Shown: piece after piece, positions 11,864 through 24,400 of the stretch
Numbering within the stretch: the stretch's first letter is position 1
How the letters are laid out: each line of letters starts with the position of its first letter
Assembly: GCA_030272585.1 (NCBI GenBank)
Contig: BSYQ01000013.1
Location: 2,046,001-2,110,000, forward strand
Source: Bryopsis sp. KO-2023
Taxonomy: Eukaryota; Chlorophyta; Ulvophyceae; Bryopsidales; Bryopsidaceae
Length of the DNA: 64,000 bases
Reading direction: 5' to 3'
Made by a program: the position numbers and the translations under genes
The notes under the pieces: model-generated
What the model was told of the DNA's origin: nothing
Database searches by the model: none
Seen by the model: the letters and a program-made list of their open reading frames with translations, nothing else

Positions 11864-14800
11864 ATGCAACAGAAGGAACTCGTTGATCGATGGGCTGTAT
11901 ATTTTCTTACGTTTTTTTGGGTTTTTTTGGTCGAAGAAGATGTTAATGCAACCAGCCTTGCTGAGAACAGGGGCCTTGCTGACAAAAGGGAAGTCAAACT
12001 CTTCGTTTTTGTAAGTGTTCCTCTATGCTACTGCTTAAAACCTCACCCAGATCCTTGATTTGATTTTAAAAAAATATACATTCATATGTGTCTATATCAA
12101 CAAACAAATCCTCTGAGACCAAACACGAAAAAAAAGAAATCAGAAGGTTTTAAATAAAACAAGCAAAAAAGATTTCCCATCTTTTTACATCATCTGGTAA
12201 GAAAACATGTTTTTTTCACAAGGCACAGTTGTCAAATTCAAACCTCGACCTCCGAATTCCAAAATCGGGCAGCTCAGCTCATAGGAACGTTTCGGCAGGC
12301 TGTCAGCAAGTAAACTCATTTCCATGTATGAATATCCACGTATGGTTTTTTTGATACCAGGGAGGCTCCGATGCCCCGAAAGGACGCTACCCCTATCTCG
12401 TTTCTATTCAAGATGAATTTGGGGCCCACAGGTGCACTGCTGTCTTGATCCATCCCTTCTGGGTCATGTCAGCAGCCCATTGTATGATAGAAAACCCTGA
12501 GTTCCATATCGGGGCGCACGCGCTGGACGACACCAGCTCCGATGGAGTGGAGGTAAGCCTCTACTAGAAATGTTTTACGACGATATTTAGGAAAAATATT
12601 CAAAGTGGGCCTTTTTTCTTTTCAGGAATATATTTTTTAATATAAAAATTAAACACAGCAAATAGTATTATTATTATTATTATTATTCCAAGTCCCATCG
12701 CTTCGCAGGATTTGGACGTGAAAGATTGTCTGCAGTGTTGAATTTTGAATTGGACTTTTTTTTGATTTTTTTTGTTGAAGGTCATTTCAACCATTTTTGA
12801 ATAGAGGATTGGAAATGTTTTTTGTGGAATAAGATCACTGACGATACAATGTCTTGTGCCTGTTTGGTGTGAACTGGGGAAATCAAAATTGGGTTGCCCA
12901 TTTTTGAGGGGTTGAGAGTTAATGTTTCGTATTTTTTGGATCGACAGGTGCAGACAATTTTATGGATATCCATTCAAGTTTACTGTCTAGCAGTGTCGGG
13001 GGGGTTCGGTGCAAGAATTGTGCATCTGTGTTTGTGGATCTTTCCTTTCCAAAAGTAAAAGCAACTTTTTTTTTTTTAAATATATATATATTTTAAGTGA
13101 AAGTGCATTTTTCTCTCTCCAGATCAGAATACCGAAAGCCACATTTGTGCATGAATTTTGGACCGGGCATGCATTGGATGGATACGACATGGTGCTGTTT
13201 CAGCTGGCAAGACCTTCAAGCAAAACGCCAATAAAAATAGGTGAGATATATATATCAAAACACTATGAATGATATTGTGGATGAGTTGTGTTGAACTCCA
13301 ATCAAAACGCACGAATCTTGGGCGTCCCTGTTCATTTCGTATATACAGTAGAATTCGGTTACTAAATCACATTCGGGCGGCGGGTTTTTCGCTTTAGTAC
13401 GCGGCCGATTTACAAAACAAAGTTCGACTTTTCCTCTTTCCCAGACGCGTCAAAGTGAATCAAACTTCCTGGCGCTTCAACTGCTGTCGAAGGAATGCCA
13501 TGACGCCGTCTTGGGCATTCTCGTACTCCTCCATCCTGTCATAGCCTCTGCGCTCCAGTTCGACTACCGTCGAAACAAATTTGACGTCCAGAAACAGACA
13601 AAAATTCGACGATTTTGTATTCCGTTCATTTCGTTCGACTGTCTCGCTTTCCCTTTGCACGCGCGTCCTCTCGTTTGACGATTCTCTTAGGAAATTCGTG
13701 AGCACCTTGATTTATTACCCGAAATCCAGATTGATTAAACGGCCACCCCCACCCCCTGAAAATTCCGTTCCTAGCGATTTTGCTTTAGTAGACGGCGTGC
13801 TGCAGTAGCCGACGAAATAATAACCGAATTCTACTGTATAATGAAAGGTTTCATGTTTGTTTAAAAATATTATGTTTTTCAGATATTATTTTGCCTTGTG
13901 TGTTTGTTCGTAGCGGATGAGAGTGCTCCAATATCCCCGGCTGACAGACTGACGATCGCTGGGTGGGGGCTCAATGGCATCGATCCTGGCGTTCAAGAGA
14001 TTCTGCAGCATGCAACAAAGATTCACATGGTGGAGCTCCAGTTCTGTGGACTGAGGGATGAGTGGCCCGTGTCGATGTCTGACGCCGGCCTTTGTGCAAT
14101 TGGAGATACGCAGAACACTTGCCAAGGTAGTATGGTGGTAAACAAAGTATTGGACCGATCCTTCTGAATTTGCATCGGTTTTGGAATGAAAACGTTGGAA
14201 TCTCGGAGGATGTATATATTTGTTTTTTGGATCCTGGGCTTCAGTTAATTTCTTGTCTCTGCAATTGAATGCGAGGCCCCTTGCAAAAAATATCACGAAG
14301 CTGAGGAGAAATCAATGTATCCACAGACTGACAGAGAAACCAGTTGCCTTCTAGTGTGGTATCCGTCGCACACACAAGAGTCTGTCAGAACAGTTTCTTG
14401 GTTGCTTTTTTCTCAAATGGATTGCCTCAAGGCTGGAAGGTCCACTGTGCAAATAAGTGACATGGACCTGGGTTAATATATAATATATTGATGTAATATA
14501 TATATTCTTTATTTTTGTTTTTATTTGCATTTTTATTTACTTGAACAGGTGATTCTGGTGGACCATTGCTTCGGCCCGACCCCCAAAATCGAAGGAGTGC
14601 CGAAAATGACACCTTGATCGGCATCACCTCCTTCGGCCATTCGGATTGCAGTGAAACGAGATTTCCAACATATTTCACCAAAGTGTCAAAGTTCCATGCC
14701 TGGGTGGAAGAAAAAATCGCAAAGGGCCCGCAAGTGGACCTGAACAGCGTCGCCAGCGAACCAAAAATTGAAAATTCCGATGGGACCGAAAACCACGGTG

Positions 14801-14877
14801 AATCGTTGCACTTGTCCGAAAAAAGCTCAGTATTTTTTGCCCCCCTGTTGACTATGCTAGTGCTTGTCTTCCTGTAG
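11864..14877 (+). CDS. Trypsin-fold serine protease (S1 family) with hydrophobic C-terminal tail
   Basis: Exons: 11864-12010, 12223-12309, 12361-12552, 13123-13240, 13914-14126, 14549-14877; 361 residues. Exon 1 encodes a hydrophobic stretch (AVYFLTFFWVFLV) that reads as a signal peptide. The S1 triad is intact: His118 in MSAAHC, Asp164 in GYDMVLFQL, Ser255 in GDSGGP, plus the GWG motif. The residue six before the catalytic Ser, which sets P1 preference, is Asn249 rather than the Asp of trypsin. The activation junction reads CQQ-GGSDAPKG where a zymogen normally has Arg-Ile-Val/Ile-Gly-Gly, so either the first two exons are misjoined or activation is unusual. The last ~20 residues (VFFAPLLTMLVLVFL) follow a Ser/Asp-rich spacer and could be a GPI-anchor signal or membrane anchor. 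Exons 1-2 are inferred from phase and splice sites; exons 3-6 are firm. Confidence 0.85.
13346..13836. mobile_element. Pogo/Tc1-mariner-like TIR element in protease intron 4
   Basis: Perfect 16-bp terminal inverted repeats, CAGTAGAATTCGGTTA at 13346-13361 and its complement at 13821-13836, enclose 491 bp and are flanked by TA on both sides, the target duplication of Tc1/mariner and pogo elements. The CAGTAGAA start resembles pogo/Tigger termini. Internally the minus strand has an 81-codon frame (13460-13705) with a charged, helical C-terminus but no DDE catalytic domain, so this is a non-autonomous or decayed copy. It lies wholly inside the intron between exons 4 and 5 of the protease and does not touch the splice sites. 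Confidence 0.8.
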
Positions 14878-17800
14878 TGGTTTGAATGACCGCGTTCGCT
14901 CGGCTAAAGAGAATCGGACGCAGGAAAAGTGTAGAGAAATTTTGGATTTGATGGACCTTCTTGAAGTTTTTCTTTTTTTTTAGATTTCTTTTTCTTGGAA
15001 ACGGTTCTGGGTGAGGGGGGCAATCAGAGGGAAATTGAATTCATGATGATTCTATCATACCATGCATATATCGCCTACTGTATGGGGTTGTATGGTTCGT
15101 TTTTTGGCCGGCTTGCTGGTTTATTTCAGGATGTACAAGGTCTATATCTAAATCGTTTGTTGGATGGAAGAATGTGGGGGAAAGGGGTTCAGAAGGAAAG
15201 AATAACCAAAAAAAGCATGGGTTTGAAATACGTGGAAAAAAGAAAAAAACACACGTCACTTCAAGAAATTGAAATGACCTCAGGGCCCCTGCCTCATAGC
15301 TATATAGTGGAGACGTGTGTGTGTGCGTGTGTGTTTTTTGGGGGGTTGTTTGGATGAGCGGTGTCTTTTTTTTCTTTTCTCCCCTCTATAAAAGATTGAG
15401 GTGGTAGGGGGGGGGGGGGGGGGGGAAAGGTTATATGTGCTTATTCTTTACTCTGACAGTTTGTGTTTTGAGAAAGTTTCCTTCATGTTTAGAAATAGCA
15501 AATTGCTTCATTGTCTTAGAGGGTGGGGGTGTTTTAACCAACGGATAGGTGTAGTGAGGAAGGTAGGCTGCATGATTGTTTTCTCTACTGGGTGGTGGTG
15601 TTTTTTCTTGGCAGTGTGCCTGCAAATGCACAACGGTGGGGAGAACCGAAATGGACAAACTTGGAAAAAAGAACTATTGAATGGACTCAAATCCACACGT
15701 GGGGGAGCGGTGGCAATCTTTTGGGATTTTATGTTCTATGTTTTTTTGTATGTCAAACGAGGGGTTCCAATGGGAATGGACTGGGCAAACATCAAGGTAA
15801 TTCCATTTGCATGAGATTGGAGGATTGGATTGCAGAATGCAATGTTACGCCTTCCGTGTAGTGATTTTCTTGTGCTTTGATGTAATTTCTTGGCAGCACT
15901 TCATGGCCTCCCCGGACCGGCGGTATCTGAGACAGCAACACAAAATCCCCCTCAGCTTTTTTCCAGTTAACCAAAATCTTGTCCAAATGTTGTTGCTACC
16001 CAACCAAGCATCCCTTGGGCATTCATTACCCTATTCTCGATCCAGGCACACCGATAACGGTCTGCGCTGTGGGCGGTTTCTGTCAAATGCACAAAACATT
16101 CGTCAGAGATAGGGCAGACAGACAATGAATAACTCTCCTTCGTGTTGGAAGGTTTTTTTTTTGTTGGAAGTCTTTTTGCTTATTGAAACCACTGTTGCTC
16201 ACCCATCCAAAATGGTGGTGGTGAACGAAATGTGGGGGGTAGTGTGCCTCAGAAGCCCGTTCATCTCGCAAGGTCGTTGGCTCATCGAAACGCACCCTGT
16301 TTCAGCCCAGTAACCCCACATCAGTTTTTCCGCAGCAAACACAAGAAAATCGTTGGTTTGCCTTGCCTTGCTCAGCCATCTCAGCGATTGGTGAACGGGG
16401 TTCATGGGGTATCTAGAATTTACTTTCCAACCCTGCCAGTGGCCTTACCGTGATATCTGCTTCTTTGGTTCACGAGCATTTGCTTCTTTTGACGCAGGCT
16501 CCGTTTGATATTTTTTCAATTCCGCAAGGCTTTTGCTATTGTAGTTGTGGAGCCGTTCAACGTGCTGAAACGGGAGAGGCAACTCATGGTTAATTTGTCG
16601 CTTGACAGGTACAATGCACGGATATAAAGCACCCCTCGTTTTGATTGAATCCACTCACGGGGTGGGCACCGCTGCCGAACAAAGATGTTCTGTACAAAGA
16701 TAGGTCCCGTGTGGAGGCTTCAGGGCATTTCGATTCGTCCCCCAGGCGTCTGTCACAGACAAAATACTTGAGTGCAATGAGGAAAGTGCTTGCATGTTTT
16801 TTTCAAAATGTTTTCGCTGAAAATAGAAAACGATGGAGAGAACGGATAAGAGTCACAATTTTTTAACGAGTTTACGTATATACATATATATCAAGTGGTG
16901 GCTCCGCAACCATCAATCGACAACCCAGCGCTCCTCTCGCCGGCCACACAATAAGATCGGACGCTCAGGTTACCTAGTTTCTTTTTGTACCCATTCTTTC
17001 AAATGCTGTGGCTTATATTGGGAGACAACTCCGTGCCCGGATGTTGTGCGGCCCTCTTCCCAAAATCGTTTCGACATCTATGGCGGCGGCGCTGGGCGGC
17101 GGCGGTTGACCGACCTACATATATCGACCAGAAAGCGAACCACAGATATATTGACCGCTAACTCAGGCTGTGGTCGGTAATATGTTATCCACCAGAGGCC
17201 ATTTCTAGCGGCCCGTGAATAATTTACATGATGACTGACATGCATAGCTTTTGACGTGGATGTATTGGCCTGGCCCACAAGGACTCGACTATTTGGGAGA
17301 GGATATGCCTTTTCATGAATTTTATTGTTGTAAAAAACAGTGCAAAGCCAATTGCGTAATGGGAGTTGTGAAGAACATTAAGCAATAAGATGCAATTGTT
17401 GCTAGTGGTATATTTTTCCCCACTAGAAAACTCACTCTAAAATAGAACCAAAACCTTGAAAAAAATAAATTGAAAACCTTGCAATGCTTCCGCACCCGTT
17501 GTTTTTGTTTTGTTCTTGGACTGTTTTTTATATCTACTTGCAATAGAGGCTTTCATTACACCGGTCCGTATCTACAAACACTGATTGCAATAGAGGGGGC
17601 TTCTGCGCATGTAATTTTTGGTTTGGTTTGGGGCTTGTTCCAGAAGACAGGAAACGAATTCATTTCCATTTCTACTAAAATCACGATACATTTGAAAAAA
17701 AAGATGTGCACAGGATAAATATATAGATGTTTTTTTTTTTTTTTTTAAAACAAGCATTTCAGGCTGCAGTGCCTGGAGACACCATGCATAATCATCTTTT

Positions 17801-18468
17801 CATCCAGATGTTACAATCAAGAAAAAGGTCTTGAATACCTTTTTTCAATGTCTGGGTTCAGTGTCCCTAGCTACATACAGTAAGACAAAATGTCCCCAGA
17901 TCCACTCAACAGCTCATTGCTTCACTCTCAAAACCACCAAAACTAGTGTTAATCGCTCACGATTTTTTTTTTTCTACTCTCCCCCCCCCCCCCCAAACTT
18001 GGTATTTCAGCATACTGATGCCGAATTTTCACAAGAAACCCAGTGACTCCCTAGAAAAAAAAAAGACGCAAAATCAAATGTAAACTTTCCCTCAGCAGGT
18101 TGATTTGGTTTCTTGTTTCAGCCATAGCAAATCAAATTGCCAACTTTTGTTGTTTCTTATCTGAGGTTAATTTGCCCCCCCCCCCCCTCCTCCTCCCTCA
18201 AACCCGTGTTTGGGAATGGAGGAAGTCTTTCCTAACTTACTGCTAAATGAAATATTTGTATAGATATATCTGTTCAAAAAATAAGTTTGCGAGAAAACAA
18301 GGCTACCCAAACACACCCTTTCCTTTTGTTTTTCCAGGACCTTCCGAATCCCCTCCTGCCTGCAGAAAACTTCAAAAAAAACGTTGTGTACAAGCAATTG
18401 ACTTTCTTATCCCACCCGAATGTCAGACGCAAAACTGACCCCCCCCCCCCCCTCCCTCTGGTTTCACG
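14878..18468. other. Intergenic region between convergent genes, no gene seen
   Basis: Lies between the 3' ends of the protease (+) and the DUG gene (-). It contains a long G run (15410-15425), a C run near 17981-17994 and another near 18440-18452. A more GC-rich patch at about 16900-17240 stands out from its surroundings but shows no coding similarity and no terminal repeats. Short frames on both strands were read and none resembles a known protein. Confidence 0.6.
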
Positions 18469-21400
18469 CTAGGCCACCTCATCAACTGGGGGTGCTTTGC
18501 CACCACTACTGACGACTTCTTCCAACAGGTGCCGAATCATATACTTTCCTTTGTGGAGGTTAGTCACCCGAATTCTCTCGTTCGCTAAATGGCAATTGTC
18601 GGATGCTTGCCCCATGGGGATGAGCAAAGCTGGGGCGTCGAGAATTTTTTCGAGGACCGAAGCTAGCGGCATCGTTCCTCCCTCTCGTACGCACAGGGGG
18701 TGGCGTCCCCATGCTTTCACTATGGCTCGCTCCGCCAGTTTGAAAAATTTGCAGGTGGTGCTGGTGTCCCACCAGTCCCCCGAGGTTACCACACTAATGT
18801 TCACTTCATTCTTGGATCGAAGCTTCGCAAACTCATGCTGGATGTGGGCACTGAACCACACAGGGGCAAAGATCATTTTCTTACGAATTATTAGGCCAAA
18901 TGCAACTCATTCTACATTAGGCTCCTAGCCATGATGCGATACGTTTGGACATTTTTTAATCAATCTGCGGTCTTACAGTTTTCACGGTTCAAAATTCCCT
19001 GAGGTGAAAACTTCCAAACGATTTTGATAAAAAATTAATGAATGAAGGAATCAATGCAGCTACACTTCATATGTAGAACCTTAATGTTCAGACGGTTTCA
19101 AAACAACATGAAACGGGGCGGCTCTGAAAAATCACAACACTAGGAAAGACTTAACGAAAACGTCCTTCTTCAGCTTGACAGGATTTCTCTTTTCAAGATT
19201 TTTTTTTTTTTTGTTCCCGTCAAAATTCCCACCTACCTTATACATCGCACGAGATGGTCCTTGTTCTGTGCAGGAACAAATCTGACGCTGATCTTTCCAA
19301 CCGCCGCCCCAGGTATCACGGAATACCTCGTCGGCCCAAATCTATGGTGATCCCCATGCTGCTGTAGCTCCCCCTCGGTGTCCACACCCCTCGCTGGCCC
19401 AGTATCTACCACAGACAACGTCGGCCGGCACCATCTCGATTTCAAGAGCTCCTTTTTGGAGGTCATGGAAGTCAGCGATGGTACACCTAGGGCAGATTTG
19501 TAGTCCTCGATGGAGAACTCGTCGGAATTTTCCAGGCCTGGCCAAGATGCATCCAGCAGGGTTTCGCTCACGTTGTCGTAGAAACCTGGGACCAAGATGC
19601 TGTTGTGGCTGTCCACCAGGGTGGCAAGAATTCGAACGAGGTCCACCAAAGGTTCGTTGAAAACCCCACCATCGTTTCCGGAATGAAGATCACGCTTCGG
19701 CCCCGTGACCTGCACCATGGATGTACCCCAGTTTTTCAAATTTGATTTTCAGTTGATTTTGACTGCAAATGTCGACACGCTTAGTCACAGTCTGACACAG
19801 GAAAGGAAACTCAAAACACAACGAAATAATAACAATAACCGAATGAAATGATAACATTTTTATTTATTTATTTATTTGTTTGTTTATTTATTTAGGTTTC
19901 TTTAGGCAGAAATTCTTTAGAGTTCTACGAGGCCTTCAGTGCTTCCACAATTTGTAACAGATGGAAATCTTTTTTTGTTTTGGTACTGTCTCCAGTACCA
20001 GTGACCCACCGTGACTTTCATCGAGATCATCCCTCTCATCCCATATGTCAGACATGGCACCTCTTCTCCAACCCACTGCGTGTTGCTGATTACCGTCAAG
20101 ACCGTGTTTTCGAACCACTGTAGGTTTTCCTGAACCGCCTCGGCCGTCCCTAAAGATCCATTTTCCTCTTCGCCTTCGAACAAAAACGAGATGTTCAGGG
20201 GGAGAGCTTTCCCTCCACCATCTGCTGAATCGCACTCCTCCAACATGTCCTTGACCGCATATATGAATGCTAAGATTGGGCCCTAGACGTAAAAAAGGCA
20301 GCACAGAATTTGAGGTGAAGCTTCTCAGAAGTTTGTAGAGCACACACAACAGTCAAGGATTCGCAAGGTGCAATAGAAAAAGTCAAAACTGTTTTCTTCA
20401 CTCAAATTCTTGGGGGGGGGGGGGGGGGTCACCAGACATGGTGCAATAATCAATCAAAATTCTTGCCTTGTTGTCAGACGTTCCCCTTGCATATAAATAT
20501 CCGTCGATAGGATTCACTTCGAAAGGGTCAGTCTTCCACTGGGGTTCCTCCGCTGGTTGAACATCATAGTGGCCATAAAATGTCACTGTTTGAAGATCAG
20601 GGTTGTTTCCGAGGCGGCCGATAACCACAGGATTTCTGTTTTCTAACGACTGGACGAGTTTTACTTCCGCCCCCAGGTCTTCCAAAAGATGGGCAACAAA
20701 TTTTGCACCCTTGAAGCAATCCTCCCTGCATGCCGGGTCCCCACTGACCTGCATATCGTCAGAAAATCATTTCGAAAAAAATTCTGAAAACGGGCATTCC
20801 ACACATGCAGGAAGGTAGAGATTTCTGGGACGTACAGTTTTGATTCGCACAAACTCCTTCAACTTCCTCTCCATGTCTCGCTCTGCATGCTTTCGCCGTA
20901 GCAAAAGCAGGTCCCCTTCGCATTCCGCAACGTCGGTGGAGAAGTCCAGCAGCTCCTTGCTGCCGGAGGATGTGAAACCTATTTCCTCCTCTATTCGCTG
21001 TTCGAGCGATTCCAACAGATCCTCGATGGACCACAGCACCAGGGCCCCTTCCCGCGTGCCGGCCACCAGATGTGTGTAGGTCATTGCCAGAGCCAAAGGC
21101 GTCGTGCAAGAGTAAGGGCTGTTCCATTCGCTGTTCAATGAGTGGTCAGGGCTTGGAGGGCCCAAGTTATATATCCCGATGGTTGACCAACAAAGGGCGG
21201 ACCTGCATGGATGCTGAACATTGAGAAAGCAAAACGCCACCCCCCAAGACACTCCCTTCCACGGTGGAAATCCATGTGGTGGCATTTTCAAGCTAGAATT
21301 ACATACTTATTATGTGTAATGAGTACTTGGCATTTTCAAGCTAGAATTGCAACGAGAAAACCCCCAGAAAGAAGTAAAGGAATCAACCCCACTGAGTTTC

Positions 21401-24400
21401 CGCGAGCATTTCTTGAAAATCTGAAAAAAAAAAAAGAGCAGGGGGAAAACACACAATGATACGAGCGATATTCCATAATAAAAATATGACTTTCCTTCAA
21501 AAAGAGGAAAAAAAAACACTGCAAAAAGGCACCATTTTCAAAATTTGTGTTTCTCACCAGACTCTTACAGTGCAGTCAGCCGAAGCGGTTGCAACCAAGC
21601 AGGGGCCCTCAGGGATTATGGATGGCATTCTATAATGCTTCCCTTTGTTTCGTCCGAGAGCCTAGGATTGATACACCCCCCAATCAGAAATCCACCCAAA
21701 GAGAATATGGAGCTTGTACTTTCTCCGAAAAAGACAACTTCATCCATTTTCTTAGTGGACATTTCAAGCACAGGACTGCTGAATTTGCTGGTCAACTGGA
21801 ATGGATGTACAAGCTCCCCACCGACCGACCTTGGTGCATAAAACGGTAATATGCATGATGTCGTCCTTATGCCCAGTAAGAGTTCTTCGACAAAGTAGTG
21901 CTTCCATGTCCCACACCCTGCATCGATGCACACAACCCCCCCCCAAAAAAAATAAAAATCAATCCTCGTCGTTTTTTTTTTCCCTTTTTCAAACAAAGGG
22001 AATACATCGACAACGAAAACCACATATAACCCCTTCCGCTATGCAAGCGAGTAACATTGACCCACTGTGCAAATGATGATATTCCAAGTTCCCAGTGACA
22101 AAAAGCATACAAGTGTAGTTTTTAAGGAGCAGGGAAAGCACTAAAAAAATTCTTGATGATTTGCCATGCAAAAATTTCAGAAAAAGTGAATTTTTTTACT
22201 TTCTTTCAATACGATGAAAAAATCTGAATTTCTTGTTTCTGGGTGGTAGTGTGTGTGTTTGTCAATTCGAAGCTTTGACTGCGGATTCAATATTCAATCG
22301 TGCACCGTTTCTTTCAGACAGAAAAACTTAGACTTTTTCAACATTTTGATCGCCAGAGTCCCTTTCAATTTCCAAATTGTACCTGATATTGTTGTCACGA
22401 CCCCCACTCAGCAACATACTCCCCACACTTTTCAACGTCAGGATGCTGCCACGATGTCCCCTCAAAATCTGCACCGGCTTCAGCGTGTTTGGGTACCAAA
22501 CTCTCACCATTCCATCCCCACCGGCACTGCACACGTACTTCCCACACACTTCCACCGAATTCACCACGCTCAAATGGGAAAAAGCTTGGTTTGTGCAGAG
22601 ATGCCAATTGCTTATGTCATCATCGTTGTGGGTTTCGAAATTGGGGTCAAATCGAGAGGGGTCCAGACGGAAACCCTTGATGGTGGTGTCCTGGCCACCT
22701 GTATAGACCATGTCTTCCAGAACCTGTGCCAGCCACGCAACATTATTCTTGTCAAATTTCCAGAAGGGGAAAGAGAGGGGCAACATTCAAAAACCTCCCA
22801 AATTCAAAACATCCCTTCAACGTACACACACACCCCAAAATCGAGCCAAGACACCAACCAATAAAAGAGCATCACATAAGGTTTTACCCCGGTTTCACTT
22901 ACAGATAGAGCCCTGACAGTCCCAGAGCCGGCATGAGTGACGGCCACATATACGCATTCGTAGGTGTCCAAGTTCCAGACACGAATTCTTTGACCTGCTG
23001 TGGAAAACAACCGTTTTCCCTCCAGGTGAAGTTTTATCACCGGTTTCCTGTGCCCTTCCAGAGTGTAAATCAGCTGAAGCTCGTCCAAGTCCCACACCTG
23101 GAGTGATCATAACACAACGAGGTATCTTAAAAATTGTGAATTGCTGTACAAAGCGAAGGATCCTCCATTCTTTCTCACACAGGTGAAATTTGATTCAGGC
23201 AAACCTGATTTATTGTTGTTTGAGCGATGGACCCATAACACCAACAGTTTCACGAGGTTGTGGGACCAAATCTTTTGTTACAGATTCCACATATAATCGA
23301 TTCTGGCACTGAAATTCATTTTTCGTTTCGGTTCGGCATCAGACCTGGTATTTTTATCAAAAATGAAAGGCAAACCCACAAAGAAACACAGTTTTTGGTC
23401 TGGTCAGAAACAGACCTTGATCAAGCCATCCATTGATCCTGAGAATAGCCGTTTGCGGTCTTCATCCAGGATCATACAAAGCACGGATGCGCCATGGCCA
23501 GTCAGCCTGTGCTCCTCTTTCTGAGTCACCAAAGCTGCGCAGTTACCATAAGTCGAGCGATGGGACCTCCCTTTCAAGCTCCAAGGTCGAGCCGTCACCC
23601 CGATACTCCGGCTGATACCCTCCAAACACCTGTTTTTTATTTTTACAAAATTAAGTATGCATCCAATATACCACTTTTTTTTAAACAACATGCCTGCAAT
23701 ATATCACTTTTATCAACAATCAATCCCAGTAGAGCCCAATGCTCATGCATTGGTGCTCAGAGTTACCTCAGCACCTCCTTTTGTTGAACGTGAATCCCAG
23801 ACGAGGCCAAAGGTGCCCTCATAATGTTCACGAATCCGCTTTTCTCCCTGGAAATCACTAGAGCTGTGTTTTTGGGCACCTGCACCCAGTCAGACGCCGA
23901 CCCAGTGATCGGTTCGGAGGCAACCATCGCCACGCACGTCCCCCTCTCAGCATATGCTATGTCATACTTCCCTTCGGACAAAATACTGGAAGCTTCCCGA
24001 TCCTCCCCTTCATTGCCATCGCCTTCTGGCTTTTCTCGATGGAAATGATTTCCTGGTCACAGTAAAGATAAAACCTCCATGAAAATTGGGACAGAGTTTG
24101 AATAAATTCTGCCCCTTAAATGTCCATTCAAACCTACTGCAAGTGGGACAGGACATCATCTGGTTTGAGAATGGATGGGCACCAATATGCATGACTGGGG
24201 GTTTCTTACTACGATTCATGCATCTACGGCAGCTCACTTATTATTCTCTGTTGTGGAAATAATAGTAATAATATTCAGCAGCCGTACACCGCCCAAATAT
24301 CATTTTTTTTTTTTTTATCGACATTTCAGTATACTTCCTGGAGACCTGCTTCTTGGAGCCTTACAATAATTTCCTGATTCATGCTATGTTGTACTACGCA

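Noticed and set aside
15401-15814. 137-codon plus-strand frame with hydrophobic stretches
   Set aside because: Starts in a G run, no recognisable motif, no supporting splice structure.
23416-23691. Independent DUG2 start at the ATG of 23689-23691
   Set aside because: Would add an AT-rich peptide read through an apparent intron and leave ~70 bp for a promoter; kept only as the alternative to the fusion.
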